This document shows positions 7,603-16,605 of a stretch of DNA of 64,000 bases, piece by piece (position 1 is the first letter of the stretch; the number at the start of each line of letters is the position of its first letter). Made by a program: the position numbers and the translations under genes. Under the pieces are notes generated by a model. The model had not been told where the DNA came from and did not search any database. It worked only from the letters and a program-made list of their open reading frames with translations. Location: positions 1 through 64,000 of the forward strand of contig CAYJAD010000008.1 of the NCBI GenBank assembly GCA_964368075.1, written 5' to 3'. This stretch comes from CAYJAD01 sp964368075 (GTDB lineage Bacteria > Desulfobacterota > Desulfovibrionia > Desulfovibrionales > Desulfovibrionaceae).

Positions 7603-8406
7603 ATGGCTTACGTCAGCATGAAGCAAATGCTGGAAACGGGTGTGCACTTTGGTCACCAAACCCGTCGTTGGAACCCTAAAATGCGTCCATACATCTTTGG
7701 CGCACGTAACGGCGTTCATATTATTGACCTACAACAAACCATTAAGCTTTTCCGCACCGCTTACGATAAAGTAGTGGACGTGGTATCTAATGGCGGCAAG
7801 GTGCTTTTCATCGGTACCAAGCGTCAAGCTCAAGAAGCTGTTGCCACAGAAGCTGGTCGCGCTGGTCAATTCCATGTGACCTATCGTTGGATGGGCGGCA
7901 CACTTACAAACTTTGCCACCATTCAAAAAAGCGTAGAACGTTTGAAAAAACTCGAAGCCATGTTTGCTGACGGTTCCATCAATCGTTACCAAAAGAAAGA
8001 AATTTTACAATTGCAACGCGAACTTGACAAATTGAACATGACCCTTGGCGGTATCAAGGACATGGAACGCTTGCCACAAATCGCTTTCATTATAGATCCG
8101 CATCGTGAAGACATTGCTGTAAAAGAATGCCGTAAACTTGGTATTCCCATTGTAGCTGTTACCGACACCAACTGCGACCCTGATGTTATCGACTACATCA
8201 TTCCCGGCAATGATGACGCCATTCGCGCCATTAAGCTTTTTGTTACTGCCTTTGCTGAAGCTTGCCAAGAAGGCGATGCCATGAACAAAGACGGCAAAAA
8301 CGCTGAAGCTGAATTGATGAAAGCCGCTGCTAAGCTTGACATTCCTACCGAAGCTCCTGCTGAAGTAGCCGAACAAGCAAGCGAAACTGCTGAAGCCGCA
8401 GAGTAA
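7603..8406 (+). CDS. rpsB: 30S ribosomal protein S2
   Basis: S2 is a component of the small ribosomal subunit. The 267-residue protein begins MAYVSMKQMLETGVHFGHQTRRWNPKM, the signature N-terminus, and contains FIGTKRQAQEAV, GGTLTNFATI and a PHREDIAVKECRKLGIP region. The C-terminus is an Ala/Glu-rich tail. The ATG at 7603 follows GGAGG closely; an upstream in-frame start at 7561 is only leader sequence. It forms an operon with tsf 10 bp downstream, the universal bacterial arrangement. Confidence 0.98.
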   Translation: MAYVSMKQMLETGVHFGHQTRRWNPKMRPYIFGARNGVHIIDLQQTIKLFRTAYDKVVDVVSNGGKVLFIGTKRQAQEAVATEAGRAGQFHVTYRWMGGTLTNFATIQKSVERLKKLEAMFADGSINRYQKKEILQLQRELDKLNMTLGGIKDMERLPQIAFIIDPHREDIAVKECRKLGIPIVAVTDTNCDPDVIDYIIPGNDDAIRAIKLFVTAFAEACQEGDAMNKDGKNAEAELMKAAAKLDIPTEAPAEVAEQASETAEAAE

Positions 8407-8416
8407 GGAGAATACA

Positions 8417-9265
8417 ATGGCTGCTATTAGTGCCCAAATGGTAAAAGAATTGCGCGATAAAACCGGCGCAGGCATGATGGATTGCAAAAAAGCTTTGCAA
8501 GAAAATGATGGTGACTTAGAAAAGTCCTTAGACTGGTTGCGCCAAAAAGGTATTGCCAAAGCCGCTAAAAAAGTGGGTCGTGCTACCTCTGAAGGTCTTG
8601 TTACTGTGGCTTGTGCCGGTAACACCGTGGCCATGGCTTCTGTATGTTGCGAAACAGACTTCGTGGCTCGTGGCGAACAGTTCATCGCCTTTGCTGGTTC
8701 TGTTTCCCAATTGGTTCTTGACAAAAATCCTGCTGATGTACCGGCTCTTGAAGCCTTACTTGGCGACGAATTGCAAAACCAAATTGCTATTATTGGCGAA
8801 AACATGACTTTGAGCACATTTGCTCGCTACGAATGCGCCGAAACCAGCAATGTAGGTACCTACATTCACGCCAATAACAAACTTGGTGTGTTGGTGGAAA
8901 TTGCTTGCAGTTCTGCAGATATTGCCAAAAGTGAAGTGGTTAACACCCTTGCTAAAAATATTGCCATGCAAATTGCTGCTGCCAGCCCCTTGGCAGTAGA
9001 TCCTTCTACTTTAGATGGCGACGTTATTGAGCGTGAGCGCGAAGTATATCGTCAAAAAGCTACAGAAGAAGGCAAGCCAGCAAATATTGTAGAAAAAATC
9101 GTAGAAGGTGCTGTGAAGAAGTATTACAAAGAAGTATGCTTACTCGAACAACCCTTCATCCGTGATGACAAAAAAACCATTGCCGACATTCTTCGTGAAG
9201 CCGGTAAAGAAGCAGGCGGCGAACTTTCCGTAGTACGCTTTGAGCGTATTCAATTAGGCGCCTAA
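8417..9265 (+). CDS. tsf: Translation elongation factor Ts
   Basis: EF-Ts recycles EF-Tu by exchanging GDP for GTP. The 282-residue protein has the N-terminal UBA-like domain with DKTGAGMMDCKKALQ (near 11-27) and the TDFVAR motif (near 80-85) that contacts EF-Tu, then two core subdomains and a terminal RFERIQLG strand. An AAGGAG site precedes the ATG. It is co-transcribed with rpsB and ends at the terminator at 9295-9331. Confidence 0.98.
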   Translation: MAAISAQMVKELRDKTGAGMMDCKKALQENDGDLEKSLDWLRQKGIAKAAKKVGRATSEGLVTVACAGNTVAMASVCCETDFVARGEQFIAFAGSVSQLVLDKNPADVPALEALLGDELQNQIAIIGENMTLSTFARYECAETSNVGTYIHANNKLGVLVEIACSSADIAKSEVVNTLAKNIAMQIAAASPLAVDPSTLDGDVIEREREVYRQKATEEGKPANIVEKIVEGAVKKYYKEVCLLEQPFIRDDKKTIADILREAGKEAGGELSVVRFERIQLGA

Positions 9266-9294
9266 TACTTTTGCCATTGCAGAAATATTATTTG

Positions 9295-9331
9295 AAAGCC
9301 CTTCCATTATTGATGGAGGGGCTTTTTTTTG
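9295..9331 (+). terminator. Terminator of rpsB-tsf
   Basis: The stem AAGCCCTTCCAT/ATGGAGGGGCTT encloses a five-base loop and is followed by eight T residues. It begins 30 bp after the tsf stop. Confidence 0.9.
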
Positions 9332-9658
9332 AGCAAAGAAACTCGCTTTTTTGTCCCCTCTCATAGTCTTTTAATTTATGCAATTTTGCGTTATGTTCCT
9401 AAACACTAGCCCTCTGCGTAAATATTTTATAGGCCAGAAGGCAAGTTAAAAAAGTAAATTCAAAGCGCCGTGAACAGCGCAGAAATTTTGTTGCACGTTT
9501 GAAAGGCAAATGCAGAATATCTTTACCATGTATAGGTGCTGTTTTTTCGCACCATGCCTACAGTAAAAATTATGATGTAGCCTAGGTAGTGCCTGTACTA
9601 TCTAAAAGCCACAAAATCTTCCGCAGTATGCATGGTGCTGAAGTCTTAAGGTTGTATT
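9332..9658. other. Non-coding region upstream of cysE
   Basis: About 330 bp between the tsf terminator and cysE. It presumably holds the cysE promoter, which I cannot assign. There is no credible ORF, no recognisable riboswitch and no strong repeat. Confidence 0.4.
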
Positions 9659-10603
9659 ATGAAAGAAAAAATGCTCACCCCTTTAAGTAAACTCCTTGAA
9701 ATATCGCCTCTGGAAAATGTGGCCCGTGAAATGTGCACACCGCAATCTTTAGAAGCTGTGTGGCATAAGCCGGCGCATAATGCTCCCATGCCTTGCCTTG
9801 ATACGCTGAATGAAATTATTCAGCGTTTACAAGCGGCCATCTTTCCGGGTTTTTTTGGAACATCGCAAGTACGCCTTGAATCTTTGCGGTACCACTTAGC
9901 GGCTAACCTTGACAGTATCTATCATTTGCTTGCCGGACAAATACGCAGTGGCGCTTGTTTTGCTTGTGCAGGAAGAGATGATAAATGCAAATTTTGTAAT
10001 GAAGAAGCACAAAAAGCCGCCATGGCTTTTATGCAAAAACTGCCTGAAATTCGACGAGCCTTGGCTTCCGATGCCCAAGCAGCATATGAAGGGGACCCCG
10101 CAGCCACCAGCGCCGGAGAAACCATTTTTTGCTACCCTTCCATGTTAGCCATGACGCACCATCGCATAGCACACGAATTGTATAAACTAGACATACCAGT
10201 TATTCCACGCATAATTTCTGAGCTGGCACATTCGCGCACGGGTATTGATATTCACCCGGGGGCAACCATCGGCGATGATTTTTTCATAGATCATGGTACG
10301 GGTGTTGTTATTGGTGAAACGTGCATCATTGGGAAACATTGTCGTATTTATCAAGGTGTCACCTTGGGCGCACTTTCCTTTCCTAAAGACGGCACAGGAA
10401 CTCTCATAAAAGGGCGTCCGCGACATCCCATTTTAGAAAACGATGTTATTGTGTATGCAGGAGCCACCATTCTTGGGCGTGTTACCATAGGTAAAAGTGC
10501 CGTTATTGGCGGTAATGTGTGGGTCACCAATGATGTACCCGCAGGAAGCCGACTTGTGCAAGAGCATGCAGTGCGTAATGGTAAATCTCTTAAGGACAGT
10601 TAA
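9659..10603 (+). CDS. cysE: Serine O-acetyltransferase
   Basis: CysE transfers acetyl from acetyl-CoA to L-serine, the first step of cysteine synthesis. The 314-residue protein has an alpha-helical N-terminal half and a left-handed beta-helix of hexapeptide repeats. The repeat region includes GIDIHPGATIGDDFFIDHG (with the catalytic Asp and His), VIGETCIIGKHCRIYQGVTLGA, and later ILGRVTIGKSAVIGGN. The ~160-residue N-terminal part, with several cysteines (FACAGRDDKCKFC near 100-112), is longer than in the short Gram-positive form. The start ATG follows AAGG. A small lipoprotein gene begins at the base after its stop codon. Confidence 0.95.
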   Translation: MKEKMLTPLSKLLEISPLENVAREMCTPQSLEAVWHKPAHNAPMPCLDTLNEIIQRLQAAIFPGFFGTSQVRLESLRYHLAANLDSIYHLLAGQIRSGACFACAGRDDKCKFCNEEAQKAAMAFMQKLPEIRRALASDAQAAYEGDPAATSAGETIFCYPSMLAMTHHRIAHELYKLDIPVIPRIISELAHSRTGIDIHPGATIGDDFFIDHGTGVVIGETCIIGKHCRIYQGVTLGALSFPKDGTGTLIKGRPRHPILENDVIVYAGATILGRVTIGKSAVIGGNVWVTNDVPAGSRLVQEHAVRNGKSLKDS

Positions 10604-10738
10604 ATGCGTAAAATATGCCTATTTTTCTTCTTACTGTTATTACTATGCAGCACTCTTGGCTGTGGAAAGAATCTTGAAATAAAACCCTCAGGCCAAATAA
10701 ATATTGGTGGTGGGGTAACTGGAACTGTAAAAAAATAA
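10604..10738 (+). CDS. Small lipoprotein (44 aa)
   Basis: The frame opens at the base after the cysE stop codon and encodes 44 residues. It has a positively charged start (MRK), a hydrophobic core of Phe and Leu, and a lipobox STLGC, so Cys20 would be lipidated. The mature peptide is only about 25 residues: KNLEIKPSGQINIGGG and a short tail ending KK. AAGGACAG in the end of cysE can act as ribosome-binding site. The zero-base junction indicates translational coupling to cysE. No family recognised; a small outer-membrane or inner-membrane lipopeptide is the plain reading. Confidence 0.75.
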   Translation: MRKICLFFFLLLLLCSTLGCGKNLEIKPSGQINIGGGVTGTVKK

Positions 10739-10782
10739 TTGTGCAGGCCCCTTAGTTCGCAAATACTATCTTGAAGTTATAA

Positions 10783-10820
10783 AAAAAGGCTCTACACACC
10801 TAGTGCGCAGAGCCTTTATT
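10783..10820 (+). terminator. Bidirectional terminator between the lipoprotein gene and the autotransporter gene
   Basis: AAAGGCTCT (10785-10793) pairs with AGAGCCTTT (10809-10817), with A-rich flank on the left and TTT-A-TT on the right. It lies between convergent genes. Confidence 0.8.
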
Positions 10821-10837
10821 AAAAATAATATAACTAA

Positions 10838-12412
10838 TTAAAATTCATATATAAAAGAACCCATAACCATATGCCCTACTTCGTGCTCTGAAGCTAGCAA
10901 ATTATATGTAAGCCCGAGCTTTGCAACATCATTACTCACCTCAAAGCCTAAACTCCCATTAAAGGCAACATCATCCACATTTTTTAAACTCGAAGAAATG
11001 GGATCAAAAACACCGCCGGGTATGGTAGCCTTACTATTGGCCTCTAAATCGCCTGTTGCTAAAATAACGCCCAAATCAAGTTTTGGCGTAAACATCCACT
11101 CTTTATTAATAGGTATATCGGCACTGAAAGCCACACCTAAGGGGAAATACCAAATTTCTTGATTTTCTTCCGCTACATGAAACCAGGTTGATCCACTAGA
11201 GCGCACATTATATGACGCATTGGTTAAACCCATATAGCGCACCCCAACATAGGGGGTTATATTAAAGTTTTCTATATTAAATGTATAGTCAAGCTTTAAA
11301 CCGGCCGTGAAAGCTGAAGTATGTGTTTCAGCCTTTGCTTTACCTGCATCGGTATTTTGGTGTATGTCACCTACAGTGTCTAAGTACCCTAAGTCGGCAG
11401 TTATCCCAAAATTATTTTCTCTATACGCTGCATAGAGTGAAATACCCCAAAATTCAAAGTCGTTGTTGGCTGTAAAAAGTCCACCATTAGACTGCACATG
11501 CCCAAAACCGGTATTCAGAGCCATACCAAAACGGAAAACATCATTTACGGTGTAATCTACACCCACGGCTATACCACCAAGCCCCATATCATTACCGGCT
11601 CTATAGCCTCCAGTCTTATGCTCACTGGTAGTGCTCCAAGTATACAGCGGAGTAGCCCATACACCTAAACCTTCCATGCCCGTACTAGTGGCCCCTGATT
11701 TCTTAGTAGCTTTAAAGCCCGCGTCAGAATTTCGGGCCACAAGAGCTTTTGTATTACTCCAAGCGGCATTAATTGTAGAAAGTTCAGCACCACCCAAAAG
11801 CCCTATACGCACAGCACTATTCCCACTTCTATCAAGCGAAGCAGAACCGGAGGACAAACCCGACTGCGCACTTTCAACGCTCAGCTTTGCAGGAGGAAAG
11901 GGATCATTAATATCGTATTGCGTGCTGGCCGTTACTAAGGTATCTTCTGGCTGTTTTTCTATAAAAAATAGAGGGTCATCTAAAACAACGCTCCCCAAAG
12001 CAAGATCTGCATTGGTACCTGTGGTATTATGGCTTTTTGAAACTAAAGCTCTATATTCTGTAACTTTAGGACTAGTGTTTGCCACGGACCTTGGCTTAGT
12101 TGCGCTTTGTTCTACATTTGCTTGAGGTGTCGTTACAGGAGTTTGTACCGGAGTTGGCTTAATGAGAACCAAAGGAGAGCCTTCTAATGCCGCTGTTAAG
12201 GCAGAAAGTGACATTTCGCCAGGCTGTATACTGTTCAAAGAAACTTCTCCTGCTGGGGCTGGAAGAGCCTGCGCTTCAACAGATACACTTAAGCCACCAG
12301 CAGAGAGCATTGTTACGCAAACAACGCTACCAAATGTATTTAATACATAACATTTTCTTAAAACAGCTTTATAGCGCGCCATTAAATTTCCAACGGCATT
12401 TTTACTTAGCAT
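10838..12412 (-). CDS. Autotransporter-type outer-membrane beta-barrel protein with short passenger
   Basis: The 524-residue protein starts with a long signal region (MARYKAVLRKCYVLN then a hydrophobic stretch to about residue 45, ending near VEAQA). It continues with about 200 residues of Ser/Thr/Pro/Ala-rich passenger without visible repeats. The last ~270 residues are alternating amphipathic strands from GVWATPLYTWS (near 250) to the terminal phenylalanine (MGSFIYEF), typical of an autotransporter barrel. AAGGGGG precedes the ATG at 12412. The passenger is short for this class, so the protein may act as a surface barrel or a trimmed adhesin. It ends at the shared terminator with the cysE transcript. 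Confidence 0.85.
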   Translation of the reverse strand: MLSKNAVGNLMARYKAVLRKCYVLNTFGSVVCVTMLSAGGLSVSVEAQALPAPAGEVSLNSIQPGEMSLSALTAALEGSPLVLIKPTPVQTPVTTPQANVEQSATKPRSVANTSPKVTEYRALVSKSHNTTGTNADLALGSVVLDDPLFFIEKQPEDTLVTASTQYDINDPFPPAKLSVESAQSGLSSGSASLDRSGNSAVRIGLLGGAELSTINAAWSNTKALVARNSDAGFKATKKSGATSTGMEGLGVWATPLYTWSTTSEHKTGGYRAGNDMGLGGIAVGVDYTVNDVFRFGMALNTGFGHVQSNGGLFTANNDFEFWGISLYAAYRENNFGITADLGYLDTVGDIHQNTDAGKAKAETHTSAFTAGLKLDYTFNIENFNITPYVGVRYMGLTNASYNVRSSGSTWFHVAEENQEIWYFPLGVAFSADIPINKEWMFTPKLDLGVILATGDLEANSKATIPGGVFDPISSSLKNVDDVAFNGSLGFEVSNDVAKLGLTYNLLASEHEVGHMVMGSFIYEF

Positions 12413-12837
12413 AGAGCCCCCTTCATACGGCAGTCATGACACAATATTTTGTCACTGTATCTGGTGCGGGAAAAGTACTGTATTTTTCTTAAACGTACTT
12501 ACAACTTTCTTTGTGGCAAAATTTGCCGCTCAGATGCTTTTCCCTCATTTTTTTGCAAAAATCGCACCAAAAATACGATAATTTAAACCATGGGCAGGCT
12601 TCATTACCGGCCTCTTATAAAAAAATTCATGTTTATTCTTAATGCTTTAAGAGTATACATGTATTTTTTTAACGTGTACTGTGTTACATGCATAAGCCGT
12701 AAACTTTAGCATAAAGAAACGAGCTTTTTCTCAACACACAACTACCCATAATTCCTTTGAAATAAATTATACCTTATATCGTGCAACTATACAAGATAAT
12801 ATCCTTAGCAAAATGCTGTTTTATTGCCATTTGACAA
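12413..12837. other. AT-rich non-coding region
   Basis: About 425 bp upstream of the autotransporter gene, bounded on the right by the ilvC terminator. It must contain the autotransporter promoter on the minus strand. I see no gene, no strong repeat and no clear promoter boxes. Confidence 0.4.
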
Positions 12838-12870
12838 TAAAAAAAGGAGGAAAGTCACAGACCTTCCCCC
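12838..12870 (-). terminator. Terminator of ilvC
   Basis: On the minus strand GGGGGAAGGTC pairs with GACTTTCCTCC (two G-T pairs) around a three-base loop, followed by at least six T residues. It lies 24 bp after the ilvC stop. Confidence 0.85.
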
Positions 12871-12894
12871 TTCATTTACAATATTAAAAGCGTA

Positions 12895-13890
12895 TTAAGC
12901 TTTTTTGTTTAACCAAGGCATCATTTCGCGCAAGCGTCCGCCCACTTCTTCCACACCGTGTTCAGCTTCTAAACGACGAGTGGCTTTGAACATAGGATAG
13001 CCGGCACGAGCTTCCAAGATGAAATCGCGTGCAAAACGGCCGCTTTGAATGTCATTCAGCACACGCTTCATTTCTTTTTTAGTTTCTGCAGTGATAATGC
13101 GTGGTCCAGTTACATAGTCGCCATATTCGGCTGTATCAGAAACGGAATAACGCATGCGAGCAAGGCCACCTTCATAAATAAGGTCTACAATAAGCTTTAC
13201 TTCGTGCAAGCATTCAAAATAAGCCATTTCTGGTTGATAACCGGCTTCCACCAAGGTTTCATAACCGCATTTAATCAATGCAGATAGGCCACCGCACAAA
13301 ACGGCTTGTTCGCCAAAAAGGTCAGTTTCGGTTTCTTCACGGAAGCTCGTTTCAATAACGCCTGAACGTGCACCACCTACACCAGCAGCGTAAGCAAGAG
13401 CTTTATCTAAAGATTTACCACTGGCATCTTGATGAATAGCCACAAGACAAGGCACGCCGCCGCCTTCTGTAAAGGTACGACGTACAAGATGGCCTGGGCC
13501 TTTAGGAGCAATAAGGAAAACGTCCACGTCTTTTGGAGGCTCAATTTGACCAAAGTGAATATTAAAACCATGAGCAAAAAGCAGGCATTTGCTAGAATTC
13601 AAGTGCGGCTTAATATCATTTTCATAGACTTGTGCTTGTACTTGGTCAGGCAATAAAATCATGATGAAATCAGCTTTTTGTGCGGCCTCAGAGGCAGACA
13701 TGGGGCTAAAGCCATGTTCTTTGGCCAATTCATAGTTGGCGCCCCCTGGGCGTTGACCAACAATGACGTTGACACCGGAGTCGCGTAAATTTTGCGCATG
13801 GGCATGACCTTGGCTGCCATAACCAATGATAGCAACGGTCTTGTCCTTCAATAAGGAAATATCGGCGTCTTTTTCATAATACACTTTCAT
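12895..13890 (-). CDS. ilvC: Ketol-acid reductoisomerase
   Basis: IlvC is the NADPH-dependent isomeroreductase of valine and isoleucine synthesis. The 331-residue protein is a class I enzyme. It has the Rossmann motif GYGSQGHAHAQNLRDSG (near 24-40), IAPKGPGHLVRRTF (near 125-140), and the Mg-binding knotted domain with TETDLFGEQAVLCGG and ECLHEVKLIVDLIYEGG. A GAGGAT site precedes the ATG. It follows ilvBN after 185 bp, with its own candidate promoter at 13962-13990 and a terminator just downstream. Confidence 0.98.
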   Translation of the reverse strand: MKVYYEKDADISLLKDKTVAIIGYGSQGHAHAQNLRDSGVNVIVGQRPGGANYELAKEHGFSPMSASEAAQKADFIMILLPDQVQAQVYENDIKPHLNSSKCLLFAHGFNIHFGQIEPPKDVDVFLIAPKGPGHLVRRTFTEGGGVPCLVAIHQDASGKSLDKALAYAAGVGGARSGVIETSFREETETDLFGEQAVLCGGLSALIKCGYETLVEAGYQPEMAYFECLHEVKLIVDLIYEGGLARMRYSVSDTAEYGDYVTGPRIITAETKKEMKRVLNDIQSGRFARDFILEARAGYPMFKATRRLEAEHGVEEVGGRLREMMPWLNKKA

Positions 13891-13961
13891 GGGAAATCCT
13901 CAGTAATTCAAAGCTAAAATGTTAATAAAAAGCAAATATGCCTGAATAAGCCTATTTTGTA

Positions 13962-13990
13962 TAAATAATTTCCAATATGGCTTGTTACAA
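13962..13990 (-). promoter_or_regulatory. Candidate ilvC promoter
   Basis: On the minus strand TTGTAA (13985-13990) is followed after 17 bp by TATTTA (13962-13967). It would give a leader of about 70 nt. This explains the gap between ilvN and ilvC. Confidence 0.4.
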
Positions 13991-14075
13991 AGGGTAAAAT
14001 ACAAGCACGCATTTTTTGCAGCAAATATATCTTCGCCCATCAAAAAAAGAGTCTGTAGCCCCCTTTTTGAGCACT

Positions 14076-14561
14076 TTATTCGGGTTGCATGGAACGGCGC
14101 ATAGCTACCATGCCCGTGCGTGCAATTTCCTTAATGCCATACCGTTGCAATAAACCGATAATAGCATCTAGTTTTTCTCTATTGCCTGTGGCTTCAATGG
14201 TCATTTCTGAATGTCCCACGTCCATGACACGACAACGGAAAATTTCTACCGTACGCAAAATTTCGCCTCTATTTGCACCCTCGGCATGTACTTTTAAAAG
14301 TAACATTTCACGAGAAACAGAGCGATGTTCGCTAAAATCCACCACTTTAATAATCGTTACAAGCTTGCGTAATTGCTTGATTATTTGCTCAATAATTTGC
14401 GCATCACCATTGGTGGTAATGGTCATATGTGATACGCCATCTTCCAACGTGGGAGCCACGTTTAATGATTCAATATTAAACCCGCGACCACTAAACAGGC
14501 CAGCCACGCGAGACAAAACACCTGGTTCGTCTTCTACCAAAACAGAAAGAACATGTTGCAT
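14076..14561 (-). CDS. ilvN: Acetolactate synthase regulatory subunit
   Basis: This is the small subunit that binds valine and activates IlvB. The 161-residue protein begins MQHVLSVLVEDEPGVLSRVAGLFSGRGFNIESL, an ACT domain (near 1-75), followed by the second alpha-beta domain of the IlvH/IlvN family. The ATG at 14561 follows AGGAGA; the longer frame to 14636 merely runs back into ilvB. It starts 10 bp after the ilvB stop and is co-transcribed. Confidence 0.96.
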   Translation of the reverse strand: MQHVLSVLVEDEPGVLSRVAGLFSGRGFNIESLNVAPTLEDGVSHMTITTNGDAQIIEQIIKQLRKLVTIIKVVDFSEHRSVSREMLLLKVHAEGANRGEILRTVEIFRCRVMDVGHSEMTIEATGNREKLDAIIGLLQRYGIKEIARTGMVAMRRSMQPE

Positions 14562-14571
14562 GGCGGCTCTC

Positions 14572-16266
14572 CTATATAAGCAACATTTCGTCCAAAGCAG
14601 CACCTGCCGGGACAATGGGGGAAACATTTTCTTCACGCTCTACAACCACATCAATGATGGCCGTATTAGGCGAAGCCAGTGCAATGGCAAGGGTGCCTTC
14701 CAACTCAGAAGCTTCCGTAACTCTGTAGCCTTCGGCGCCATAGGCTTCAGCAAGTTTTACAAAGTCTGGTTGCGCTTCCATATTGGTGTTACTGTAATGC
14801 TTTTGATAGAAAAGATCTTGCCATTGACGTACCATACCCAAATATTGGTTATTTAAAATAAGAATTTTTATGGGTAGCTTATTGGCAACAGCCGTGGCCA
14901 TTTCTTGAATATTCATTTGAATAGAGCCGTCACCTGCCACAGTAATAACCAAGGCATCTGGTATGGCAAATTGTGCACCGATAGCAGAAGGGAAACCATA
15001 GCCCATGGTACCAAGACCGCCCGATGTCAACAAAGTGCGAGGCTCATTAAATTTATAGTATTGCGCTGTCCACATTTGGTGTTGGCCTACCTCTGTGGAA
15101 ATAACTGTTTTTTTGTCTTTGCACAATTCATACAGCGTTTCAATAACTTCTTGTGGCTTAATGGCTTTATCTTTGCTGTAGCTTAAAGGACGTTGCGAGA
15201 CCCATGTTTGCAATTGAGCAATCCAAGGTTTATGCACCTCTACCCAATCTTTTTCGCCTTGGCGAGAAAGCGCAATTTCCAGCATGCCTTCCAATGCCAT
15301 GCGACAATCACCCACAACAGGCACTTCTACACTGACATTTTTGCGAATGGAGGTGGGGTCAATATCAATATGAATAATCTTTGCATTGGGAGCAAAAGCC
15401 GATATACGACCGGTAACGCGGTCATCAAAACGTGCGCCCACAGCCATAATGACATCACAATTATTAATGGCCATATTGGCAGCATAACAACCGTGCATAC
15501 CCACCATGCCAAGCCATAAAGGACTATCGGCAGGAAAGCCCCCAAGCCCCATAAGTGTGGAGACCACAGGCACTTGCATTGTCGTAGCCACATCACTTAC
15601 GGCCTTTGCAGCTTCTGAGTTAATAACCCCGCCGCCTATAAGCATGACAGGGGCTTTTGCTTGCATCAAAATATCTACAGACTTGCGCAATTGATTCAAG
15701 TTTGGCCTGTAAGTAGGATTATAACTACGCATATTTGTAGTTTCTGGCCAAATAAATTCCGTGGTGGCTTGCACTATGTCTTTTGGCAAGTCTACCAGCA
15801 CAGGTCCGGGACGACCGGAACGTGCCAAGTAAAAAGCTTGTCGTAAAATATGTGCCAATTGGGTAATATCTTTCACAAGATAATTATGCTTGGTACAAGG
15901 GCGAGTTATACCTACAATATCTACCTCTTGAAAAGCGTCATTGCCAATCAAGGGAATGGGCACTTGGCCCGTTATGATGACTAAGGGTATTGAATCACAA
16001 TAGGCTGTGGCTATGCCTGTGACAGCATTGGTAGCACCCGGCCCTGAAGTCACAAGGCAGGTTCCTACCTTACCGGAGGCACGGGCATAGCCATCGGCTG
16101 CATGCACAGCGGCTTGCTCATGTCGCACAAGAATGTGACGCAAATCTGTATGACGTGGAATTTCGTCATAAATGTCAATTACTGCACCACCCGGATATCC
16201 AAAAATGGTGTCAACTCCTTCACGCTTGAGCGTTTCGAGCAATATCTGTGCACCAGTCATCTTCAT
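14572..16266 (-). CDS. ilvB: Acetolactate synthase catalytic subunit
   Basis: IlvB condenses two pyruvates, or pyruvate and 2-oxobutyrate, at the head of branched-chain amino acid synthesis. The 564-residue protein has the catalytic glutamate in RHEQAAVHAADGYARASGK (near 49-67), the FAD-binding middle domain, and the thiamine-diphosphate motif GDGSIQMNIQEM ending in ILNN (near 440-470). AGGAGAG precedes the ATG at 16266. It starts 3 bp after the stop of the DUF465 gene, so the order of transcription is DUF465, ilvB, ilvN. Confidence 0.98.
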   Translation of the reverse strand: MKMTGAQILLETLKREGVDTIFGYPGGAVIDIYDEIPRHTDLRHILVRHEQAAVHAADGYARASGKVGTCLVTSGPGATNAVTGIATAYCDSIPLVIITGQVPIPLIGNDAFQEVDIVGITRPCTKHNYLVKDITQLAHILRQAFYLARSGRPGPVLVDLPKDIVQATTEFIWPETTNMRSYNPTYRPNLNQLRKSVDILMQAKAPVMLIGGGVINSEAAKAVSDVATTMQVPVVSTLMGLGGFPADSPLWLGMVGMHGCYAANMAINNCDVIMAVGARFDDRVTGRISAFAPNAKIIHIDIDPTSIRKNVSVEVPVVGDCRMALEGMLEIALSRQGEKDWVEVHKPWIAQLQTWVSQRPLSYSKDKAIKPQEVIETLYELCKDKKTVISTEVGQHQMWTAQYYKFNEPRTLLTSGGLGTMGYGFPSAIGAQFAIPDALVITVAGDGSIQMNIQEMATAVANKLPIKILILNNQYLGMVRQWQDLFYQKHYSNTNMEAQPDFVKLAEAYGAEGYRVTEASELEGTLAIALASPNTAIIDVVVEREENVSPIVPAGAALDEMLLI

Positions 16267-16269
16267 TGC

Positions 16270-16497
16270 TTAACTCTCCTGAGTATATGTATCAAGCATA
16301 GCTATAAGGCGAGTTTTTCCTTCAAGTTTTTGCTTTTTTAATTGTTTTAAGGTTTGCTCTTCAGTGGGTGTACGATAAGCCTTCCCTTCCAACTTGGTCA
16401 CTTGTTTGGAGTACAAAAGATGGTCATCCCACGCATCTTGTAAATCAGGATTAGTGGGGGCATACTTTTCAAGTAACTCTTTTTCGCGTTGGTCCAT
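16270..16497 (-). CDS. DUF465 (YdcH-like) small protein
   Basis: This 75-residue, highly charged, all-helical protein (MDQREKELLEKYAPTNPDLQ, later EEQTLKQLKKQKLEGKTRLIAML) has the look of the DUF465/YdcH family, small coiled-coil proteins of unknown function. An AAGGAGAG site precedes the ATG. It abuts ilvB by 3 bp and so leads the ilvBN transcript. Confidence 0.8.
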   Translation of the reverse strand: MDQREKELLEKYAPTNPDLQDAWDDHLLYSKQVTKLEGKAYRTPTEEQTLKQLKKQKLEGKTRLIAMLDTYTQES

Positions 16498-16605
16498 CTA
16501 AACTCTCCTTGGTTAAAGGTTATCTTTTTCCACGAGTCTTTAAGAATCATGAAAAAATCATCTATATAATCTTACCCTTGTGTACTCTGCTGTATTTTTT
16601 TTGTG

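Noticed and set aside
8005..8817. Long antisense frame (270 codons) opposite rpsB and tsf
   Set aside because: It is a codon-bias shadow of two highly expressed genes and has no initiation signal.
13891..14075. T-box or amino-acid riboswitch in front of ilvC
   Set aside because: No T-box sequence, specifier loop or terminator/antiterminator pair is visible; a plain promoter fits the gap.
14089..14856. Plus-strand frame of 255 codons opposite ilvN/ilvB
   Set aside because: It lies entirely antisense to conserved enzymes and its translation has no protein-like domain.
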